The notes beneath the pieces are model-generated. The model did not search any database. It was not told where the DNA came from and saw only the letters and a list, made by a program, of their open reading frames with translations. 26,084 nt of DNA from JAGYLJ01 sp964383545 (GTDB taxonomy: Bacteria; Patescibacteriota; Minisyncoccia; Phycocordibacterales; UBA12079): positions 1 through 26,084 of the forward strand of contig CAYLHD010000008.1 in assembly GCA_964383545.1 (NCBI GenBank), read 5' to 3'. Shown here in pieces: positions 20,539 through 26,084 of this stretch; the first letter of the stretch is position 1, and each line of letters begins with the position of its first letter. The position numbers and the translations under genes are program-made.

Positions 20539-20870
20539 AAAATAAATATATACCAGAACAAGGAGATGTTGTTTGGTTAGACTTTGACCCAACTAAAGGT
20601 CACGAACAGAAAGGAAGGAGACCCGCTTTTGTTTTGTCTTCTGGAAAATATAATAAAAGAATTGGTTTGGCTCTATTTTGCCCTATAACATCTGTTGCTA
20701 AAACTTACCCTTTTGAAATACCTTTAGTGAGTGATAATATAAATGGTGTTATTTTGTCTGATCAAATTAAGAGTTTTGATTGGAATAAAAGGAATTTAAA
20801 ATTTATTTCTAAAACTAGAAAAGATATCGTTTTAGAAGTTGTTAAAAAAGTTATAACTTTAATAAAATAA
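20532..20870 (+). CDS. mazF: MazF-type mRNA interferase toxin
   Basis: 112 aa, a ribosome-independent endoribonuclease that cuts mRNA at short sequences when MazE is lost. The E. coli-type pattern is complete: YIPEQGDVVWLDFDPTKGHEQKGRRPAFVLSSGKYN (6-41), LFCPITSVAKTYPFEIPL (48-66; conserved Arg in GRRPA and Ser/Thr in CPITS), GVILSDQIKSFDWNKRNL. No frameshift or missing catalytic segment, so the toxin looks active. trpS starts 3 nt after its stop, so the synthetase genes may share its transcript. The cleavage sequence cannot be predicted. Confidence 0.95.
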   Translation: MVKNKYIPEQGDVVWLDFDPTKGHEQKGRRPAFVLSSGKYNKRIGLALFCPITSVAKTYPFEIPLVSDNINGVILSDQIKSFDWNKRNLKFISKTRKDIVLEVVKKVITLIK

Positions 20871-20873
20871 AAT

Positions 20874-21848
20874 ATGTCTAAAAAAATATTATTGTCAGGG
20901 GTAAAACCTACAGGACGACCTCATATTGGAAATTACTTTGGAGCAATGAAACAATTTGTAGAAATGCAGGATGAGTTCCAATCTTTTGTTTTTATTGCTG
21001 ATCTTCACGCTTTAACTACGGTTCAAAATAAAGAAGAAATGCAATCGGGAATTTTTGATTTAGTTTTAGACTATCTAGCTATCGGTTTGGATCCAGAAAA
21101 AGTAGTTCTATTCAAACAATCAGATGTTCCACAAGTGACTGAATTAACCTGGATTTTTAATTGTATTACAACAATGCCATATTTAATGAGAGCTCACGCT
21201 TTTAAGGATGCAGAGGCTAAAAATAAGGAAATCAATGTTGGTTTATTTGATTATCCTGTTTTAATGGCGGCAGATATTTTAATTCAAGATTCAGACGTAG
21301 TGCCTGTAGGGAAAGATCAGAAACAACATGTTGAGTATGCTAGAGATATAGCCGAAAAGTTTAATCGTGTTTTTGGGGAAACTTTTAAATTACCTAAACA
21401 TCAAATTTTAGAAGAAACAGAAACTGTTCAAGGAACCGATGGTCAAAAAATGTCTAAGAGTTATGGAAATACCATTGGACTATTTTTTAGCGACGAAGAA
21501 ATCCAAAAAGCTGTTATGTCTATACCTACTAATTCAAAAGGAGTTGAAGAATCAAAAGATCCAGAAGATTGCAATATTTTTGCTCTTCATAAATTATTTA
21601 GTTCAGAAGATGAGCTTAATGAAATAAGGAAGAGATATATTGAAGGTGGTTTGGGGTATAAGGAATCAAAAGATATTTTGATTAAAAATATTAAAGATTT
21701 TATTAGTCCTTTGAGAGAAAAAAGAAAAGAATTTGCTGATAATAAAGAGTTAGTTTTGGAAATATTAAGAAAGGGTGGGGAAGTCGCTCATCAAAGAGCT
21801 GAAGAAAAGATGAAAGACGTTCGTCAAAAGGTGGGGATAGAATTATAA
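20874..21848 (+). CDS. trpS: Tryptophanyl-tRNA synthetase
   Basis: 324 aa, normal length. Class Ic enzyme that charges tRNA-Trp. LLSGVKPTGRPHIGNYFGAM (residues 6-25) holds the HIGH-like PHIGN; DYPVLMAADILIQDSDVVPVGKDQKQHVEYARDIAEKFN is the Trp-binding region; GQKMSKSYGN is the KMSKS loop (about 191-200). The start ATG lies 3 nt after mazF and 20 nt separate it from aspS; there is no Shine-Dalgarno motif. Because tyrS lies just upstream of mazEF, three synthetase genes surround the toxin-antitoxin pair. Confidence 0.97.
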   Translation: MSKKILLSGVKPTGRPHIGNYFGAMKQFVEMQDEFQSFVFIADLHALTTVQNKEEMQSGIFDLVLDYLAIGLDPEKVVLFKQSDVPQVTELTWIFNCITTMPYLMRAHAFKDAEAKNKEINVGLFDYPVLMAADILIQDSDVVPVGKDQKQHVEYARDIAEKFNRVFGETFKLPKHQILEETETVQGTDGQKMSKSYGNTIGLFFSDEEIQKAVMSIPTNSKGVEESKDPEDCNIFALHKLFSSEDELNEIRKRYIEGGLGYKESKDILIKNIKDFISPLREKRKEFADNKELVLEILRKGGEVAHQRAEEKMKDVRQKVGIEL

Positions 21849-21868
21849 GCTAAAATTTATTTAATAAT

Positions 21869-23293
21869 ATGTCAGAAAGAATCAATATAAAAGATTTAGA
21901 GGATAAAGTTGATGAGGAAGTACAGATTTCTGGGTGGGTTAATGTGAGGAGAGATCATGGAAAATTAATTTTTATTGATTTGAGAGATGCTTCTGGATTA
22001 GTCCAAATGGTAGTTTTACCTAATCACAAAGAAGCTCACGAAGTAGCTGACATGGTTCGTTCAGAATGGGTACTTGAGGTCAAAGGTAAAATTAATAAAA
22101 GACCAGACAATATGGTTAAAGAAGGAGAACTTAATGGAAGCGTCGAAATTGAGGTTTTAGACATAAAAGTGTTAAACGAAGCTAAGACTCCATCTTTTGA
22201 TATTCTGACTGATGGGAAGGAAATTGGGGAAGAAAATCGACTAAAATATCGTTACCTAGACTTAAGAAGACCCCGTTTAACAAATAATATAAAAATTAGA
22301 GGAAAAATAGTAAAATTTATTAGAGATGAATTAGAGAAGTTAGATTTTACAGAAATAGAAACTCCTATTTTATCTAAATCAAGCCCGGAAGGAGCAAGAG
22401 ATTTCGTGGTTCCTTCTCGGGTAGATAATGGTAAATTTTATGCTTTACCACAGGCTCCTCAACAATATAAACAACTTTTGATGATGGCTGGTTTCGAAAA
22501 GTATTTTCAAGTAGCTAAATGTTTTAGAGACGAAGATACTCGTAGTGATAGACAACCAGAATTTACTCAAATTGATATGGAAATGAGTTTCGTAAAGCAA
22601 GAAGAAATAATGGCTTTAAATGAAAAATTACTTATTGATTTGGTGGAAAAATATTTTCCAGAAAAAACTATTCAAGAAAAACCATTTCCAGTTATTTCTT
22701 ATAAAGAAGCTATGGAAAAATATGGAACAGATAGACCTGATTTAAGAAAAGATAAAGAAGATAATAATTTATTAGCTTTTTGCTGGGTAGTTGATTTTCC
22801 TTTCTTTGAAAAGGTTAGTGATTCTGACAATCCACAGGCTCAGGGTGAGTGGACATTTACACATAATCCTTTTTCTGCTCCTCAAGATAACTGGATGGAT
22901 AGTTTAATGGATAAAAAAGATATTGAAAATATTATAGCTACTCAATATGATATTGCTTTAAATGGTTTTGAAATTGGTGGTGGTAGTATTAGAAATCATA
23001 AATCAGAAAGACTAAAAAAAGTTTTAGAGATTATTGGATATTCAGAAGAACAGACAGAAAAAGATTTTGGTTATTTTCTAGAAGCTATGGATTATGGAAC
23101 ACCACCTCATGGAGGAATTGCTTGGGGATTAGACCGTTTGATTACAATTTTATTAAATGAGTCTTCAATTCGTGAAGTTATTCCTTTTGCTAAAACAGGT
23201 GAGGGAAGAGATTTGATGATGAATTCTCCTGCTGGAATTGAGAAAGAGCAACTAAAAGAATTAGGTATTAATATTCCTGAGAAAGGTAAATAA
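21869..23293 (+). CDS. aspS: Bacterial-type aspartyl-tRNA synthetase without the GAD domain
   Basis: 474 aa against about 590 in most bacteria. N-terminal anticodon-binding OB fold (SGWVNVRRDHGKLIFIDLRDASG, 21-43), class II motif 1 region (ETPILSKSSPEGARDFVVPSR, 164-184), motif 2 FRDEDTRSDRQPEFTQIDME (219-238), and motif 3 GGIAWGLDR. These sequences are of bacterial, not archaeal, type. Between YGTDRPDLR (ending at 293) and CWVVDFPFFE (from 305) only about 11 residues remain; in bacterial AspRS this junction carries the GAD insertion domain of over 100 residues. The frame is intact and the catalytic residues remain, so it is a natural deletion. Last gene of the mazEF-trpS-aspS run. Confidence 0.95.
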   Translation: MSERINIKDLEDKVDEEVQISGWVNVRRDHGKLIFIDLRDASGLVQMVVLPNHKEAHEVADMVRSEWVLEVKGKINKRPDNMVKEGELNGSVEIEVLDIKVLNEAKTPSFDILTDGKEIGEENRLKYRYLDLRRPRLTNNIKIRGKIVKFIRDELEKLDFTEIETPILSKSSPEGARDFVVPSRVDNGKFYALPQAPQQYKQLLMMAGFEKYFQVAKCFRDEDTRSDRQPEFTQIDMEMSFVKQEEIMALNEKLLIDLVEKYFPEKTIQEKPFPVISYKEAMEKYGTDRPDLRKDKEDNNLLAFCWVVDFPFFEKVSDSDNPQAQGEWTFTHNPFSAPQDNWMDSLMDKKDIENIIATQYDIALNGFEIGGGSIRNHKSERLKKVLEIIGYSEEQTEKDFGYFLEAMDYGTPPHGGIAWGLDRLITILLNESSIREVIPFAKTGEGRDLMMNSPAGIEKEQLKELGINIPEKGK

Positions 23294-23316
23294 TTTATTA
23301 ATGGAGGTTGGAAATT

Positions 23317-23348
23317 AAAAAGACTGTGCTTCTGCACAGTCTTTTTTT
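23317..23348. terminator. Bidirectional terminator between aspS and the MFS gene
   Basis: AGACTGTGC (23321-23329), loop TTCT, GCACAGTCT (23334-23342): 9 bp, flanked by A run (23317-23321) and T run (23342-23348), so it works in both directions. The TAA of the minus-strand MFS gene (23349-23347) lies at the edge of the T run. Confidence 0.9.
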
Positions 23349-24510
23349 ATCTAGTGTCTTTGAGAGTTAAACTGTATTTTAAGCCTAGAAGCATAAAGAT
23401 ACCCAGGGTTAGAAATAGGAAACGAATATCTATAATTATTAAAGCAAGAGAGGCCATTAAAGGAGCAACTGAGTAAGCTAAAGGACTGATAATTCGGAAA
23501 ATGCTAATAATTTCACTGTCTTGAGCATTGATGTGTTTAAAAAAGTAACTTTCTGAAGCAATTTCTACTGCGCTGGCACCTACTCGTGTGGCAAAGAGCA
23601 CTAAACCCCAAATCCAGAATGCATGACTAGTAAGAAAAGAAAGAACCATGGTTGAAATAGAAATAATTATTATTCCACAGTTTAAGATTTCTTTCTCTCC
23701 TAGTTTTTTGTCAGCTAATTTACCTAAAGGTAATTCAAATAGAACAAAAGGTGTAAGCATTATGGTAAAAATAACTCCTATGATTTTCCAATCAAAGCCC
23801 ATACTTCTGTATAAGTAGATAGGTGTGTAGATAGTCATCCAAGCATAGAAGAAACTTAAGAAAAATTTGACCATAAATATTTTATAAATATTTTTATTTT
23901 TTATGATCGTCCTAATGGTTTTAAAGATGGATGTTGATTTATAGATAGGATCTTTAAATTTTCTAAAACCAGATAGTAGAATGATAATAAAAGGTAATAA
24001 GATAAGAGCAGAGACAAAATATACTCTACAATAATCGTTACCAATTATCATAAGGCCAGCTAAGGATGGGGCAATTACCCAAGCAGCGTTACTTATAGTA
24101 AGATAAATTCCTCTAACCTTACCTGTATTTGTGTCAGAGGTGTATTTTTCTAAAAAGATGTCTAGATTAAAATAGATAACAGAACCTATTATTAAATAAA
24201 CAATAAAAGAGGCTAGGACTAGAGTTGTATTTTGTGAAAATGCTAGAAATAATAAGGACGTTATACTGGTAATCGTTATAATTAAAGTTGTCAGGAAGTT
24301 TCCTATTTTTTTAAGTAGAGTAGGAATACCTAAAAGGATAATTATACTTAAAATAGCACTGATGGTGTATAGGTAACCAACCAATTCTAATTTATCGGCT
24401 GGTAAAAATTTTTCAATAAAAATAGAGTTTACATAGGCTGGAATAGCTACATGCAAAGCAGTTAGAAAGCTTAACGCGTATAACAATAACTTAGATTTAT
24501 TTTTTTTCAC
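23347..24510 (-). CDS. Major facilitator superfamily transporter
   Basis: 387 aa, inner-membrane protein with about 12 hydrophobic helices in two halves separated by a charged central loop (FRKFKDPIYKSTSIFKTIRTIIKNKNIYK, about 185-213). The segment ELPLGKLADKKLGEKE (about 263-278) is the MFS motif-A pattern of the second half. The substrate cannot be read; the family includes drug and sugar carriers. Start is GTG at 24510, 14 nt after the RNase J stop, which suggests co-transcription with RNase J. No Shine-Dalgarno motif. Confidence 0.85.
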   Translation of the reverse strand: MKKNKSKLLLYALSFLTALHVAIPAYVNSIFIEKFLPADKLELVGYLYTISAILSIIILLGIPTLLKKIGNFLTTLIITITSITSLLFLAFSQNTTLVLASFIVYLIIGSVIYFNLDIFLEKYTSDTNTGKVRGIYLTISNAAWVIAPSLAGLMIIGNDYCRVYFVSALILLPFIIILLSGFRKFKDPIYKSTSIFKTIRTIIKNKNIYKIFMVKFFLSFFYAWMTIYTPIYLYRSMGFDWKIIGVIFTIMLTPFVLFELPLGKLADKKLGEKEILNCGIIIISISTMVLSFLTSHAFWIWGLVLFATRVGASAVEIASESYFFKHINAQDSEIISIFRIISPLAYSVAPLMASLALIIIDIRFLFLTLGIFMLLGLKYSLTLKDTR

Positions 24511-24524
24511 AATAATTGATATTT

Positions 24525-26084
24525 TTATACTCTAAGAATAACAGGGATTACAACTGGTCTTTTGTTGGTATTTTGAAATAGACAGCGACCAACATTATCT
24601 GTAACTTCTTTTTTAATTACATCAAAATCAACTTGTTTTGAACCTTTCACCATTCGTTCAACTGTTTGCCTAGTGATATAACGAGCTTGTTTTAATAGTT
24701 CTTGTGATTCTCTTAGATAGATAAAACCTCTTGAAATAATATCAGGTGATTTTTTTAATTTACCTGTATTTAAATCAACCATAACGATTACAACAAAGAT
24801 TCCATCTTGGGCAAGATTTTGGCGATCGCGGATAACTACTTCTTGTATTCCTCCAATCGAGAAGCCATCAATCATAATTACACCTGAAGGAGCTTTTTCT
24901 TTTAAGATAGTTATTTTTTTACCTTGGTCTTGTATTTCTACAATTGAACCATCATCGGGAATAATAATATTTTCTTTAGGAAAACCCAGTGATCTTACTA
25001 TTTCAGCATGAACTTTTAGCATAGAGTGATGACCGTAGGCTGGTATAAAGAATTTAGCACCAACTTTTTTATTTATCCATGCTAATTCTTGAGCGTTACC
25101 GTGTCCGGTTGAATGAACGTCTAGAGTTCTATAATGAATTATTTTTAAATCATGTCTATATAAGTTATCTTCGAGTCTTCTAACTGATATTTCGTTACCA
25201 GGAATAATAGAAGATGATAAGAGAATAGTATCTTTTTCATTTAGAAAAATATTTTTATGTTGTTTAAGAGACATTCTCATCAAAGCAGCAAATTCTTCTC
25301 CTTGAGATCCTGTGGCGAGAACAACAATTCTATCTGGTGGATAGTTAGCAATTTCTTTAGAAGAAATTATGGTACCTTTTTTAGGCTCAAACATCTTTGC
25401 CATTTTAGCTATCTCTATGTTTACTTTTATACTTCTACCTTCTGTAATAATTTTTTTACCGTATTTTTCTGCTATCTCAATTATTTTTATCATTCTTTCG
25501 AATTGAGAAGCAAAAGTTCCTATAATTAAACGACCGTTAGTATTTTTTATAATTTGTTCTATGTTGTCGTAGACAGTTTTTTCAGGTATAGACCAACCTG
25601 GTTTTTCAACGTTTGTGGAGTCAGCAAACAAAAGTAAATTATTGTCTTTTCCAATATCACCCCAAACTTCCTCTTCTTTTTCTGAAGGGATGCCGTCAAA
25701 ATGTTTTAATTTTACGTCTCCTGTTATAACTATATTTCCGAAGGGTGTTTCTATGGAAGATCCAAAAGCCCCAGGGATTGAGTGAGTGACAGGAAAGAAT
25801 TTTATTTTTAAATTACCTAATTTAACTTTTTCTCCAGCACTAACATTTTTAAAATTAAGTGGTGGATGGGTAGGGAAGTCTTCCATTTTTTTCTGAATCA
25901 TTATGGAAGTTAATTCACTTGAGTAGATAGGAGGGTTTCCAATTTTCTCCATGATATAGGGAATAGCACCGATATGGTCTAGATGACCATGGGTAACAAT
26001 TAAAGCACGGATTTTACTCTTTTTTTCTTCTAAATATTTTGTATTAGGTATGATGTAATCAATACCAGGAGCATCTTCTTCAGT
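24525..26084 (-). CDS. rnj: Ribonuclease J, 5' end outside the window
   Basis: 519 codons plus stop visible; the reading frame continues to the window edge without an ATG being needed at 25952, because the part from 26084 to 25953 encodes the metallo-beta-lactamase motif THGHLDHIGA. RNase J degrades and matures RNA with 5'-exonuclease and endonuclease activity. Further motifs: VTHSIPGAFG, ITGDVKLKHFDG, the beta-CASP elements DSTNVEKPG, GTFASQFERM, ATGSQGE and HSTGHGNAQELAW, and the C-terminal segment IMIDGFSIGGIQEVVIRDRQNLAQDG ending in KRPVVIPVILRV. At beta-CASP motif C, where RNase J has P-x-H-G, this protein has PAYGHHS: the expected metal-ligand His is Tyr (codon TAC). About 50-80 N-terminal residues are probably missing. 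Confidence 0.92.
   Translation of the reverse strand, partial: TEEDAPGIDYIIPNTKYLEEKKSKIRALIVTHGHLDHIGAIPYIMEKIGNPPIYSSELTSIMIQKKMEDFPTHPPLNFKNVSAGEKVKLGNLKIKFFPVTHSIPGAFGSSIETPFGNIVITGDVKLKHFDGIPSEKEEEVWGDIGKDNNLLLFADSTNVEKPGWSIPEKTVYDNIEQIIKNTNGRLIIGTFASQFERMIKIIEIAEKYGKKIITEGRSIKVNIEIAKMAKMFEPKKGTIISSKEIANYPPDRIVVLATGSQGEEFAALMRMSLKQHKNIFLNEKDTILLSSSIIPGNEISVRRLEDNLYRHDLKIIHYRTLDVHSTGHGNAQELAWINKKVGAKFFIPAYGHHSMLKVHAEIVRSLGFPKENIIIPDDGSIVEIQDQGKKITILKEKAPSGVIMIDGFSIGGIQEVVIRDRQNLAQDGIFVVIVMVDLNTGKLKKSPDIISRGFIYLRESQELLKQARYITRQTVERMVKGSKQVDFDVIKKEVTDNVGRCLFQNTNKRPVVIPVILRV

Noticed and set aside
23303..23310. GGAGGTTG after aspS as a half copy of the palindrome
   Set aside because: Only one arm of 7 nt and no matching second arm; chance match is likely.
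25257..25529. Plus-strand ORF opposite RNase J
   Set aside because: Antisense to conserved RNase J motifs; no independent support.

Overview
The window is a strongly A+T-rich, gene-dense bacterial contig whose content fits a Patescibacteria (CPR) genome, most likely a Parcubacteria-type lineage. This is inference from gene content, without a tree. The reasons are: trimmed housekeeping proteins (AlaRS ending after its editing domain, AspRS without the GAD insertion, short uL13, small HolB-like subunit); a family-4 uracil-DNA glycosylase without its Fe-S cysteines; a membrane-anchored 'baseplate J-like' protein of the kind common in these genomes; RNase J; and start codons that almost never carry a Shine-Dalgarno motif.

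Layout. 1-3402: rubrerythrin (+), then on the minus strand a PAS-domain protein, peptide deformylase and two uncharacterised proteins. 3403-3474 is a compact divergent promoter region. 3475-6533: murA, mreB and a holB-like gene (+). 6534-6835 has no protein gene and holds a candidate structured RNA with its own promoter and a strong terminator. 6836-10149: a Cas4/RecB-like nuclease, family-4 UDG and alaS. 10239-11540: the anchored surface protein. 11618-15643: the alpha-operon-like block infA-rpmJ-rpsM-rpsK-rpsD-rpoA-rplQ-rplM-rpsI. 15739-19459: grpE-dnaK-dnaJ behind a good sigma70-type promoter. 19619-20030: tyrS, interrupted by a 100-N assembly gap. 20021-20176: a 51-aa small ORF. 20293-20870: a mazEF toxin-antitoxin pair with a palindromic operator. 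20874-23293: trpS and aspS. 23347-26084: an MFS transporter and RNase J on the minus strand, the latter cut by the window end.

How it works together. Most genes serve translation (ribosomal proteins, RNA polymerase alpha, IF-1, four aminoacyl-tRNA synthetases, deformylase), protein folding (GrpE/DnaK/DnaJ), cell shape and wall (MurA, MreB), replication and repair (HolB-like, UDG, nuclease) and RNA turnover (RNase J). MazF, an mRNA interferase in its family, sits inside the synthetase block.

The parts that stand out are four. (1) A palindromic repeat with core GGAGGTT-C-AACCTCC occurs four times; two copies lie in frame inside the holB-like gene, one forms the C-terminus of UDG, and one carries a second hairpin nested inside it and acts as the likely dnaJ terminator. 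This resembles the protein-coding palindromic elements of Rickettsia. (2) There is an unassigned structured RNA at about 6587-6818. (3) Several -10 boxes lie 6-8 nt from the start codon, suggesting leaderless mRNAs, with one gene (PAS protein) using the opposite strategy: a long leader, a hairpin and a perfect AGGAGG. (4) Several enzymes have lost family-defining residues or domains.
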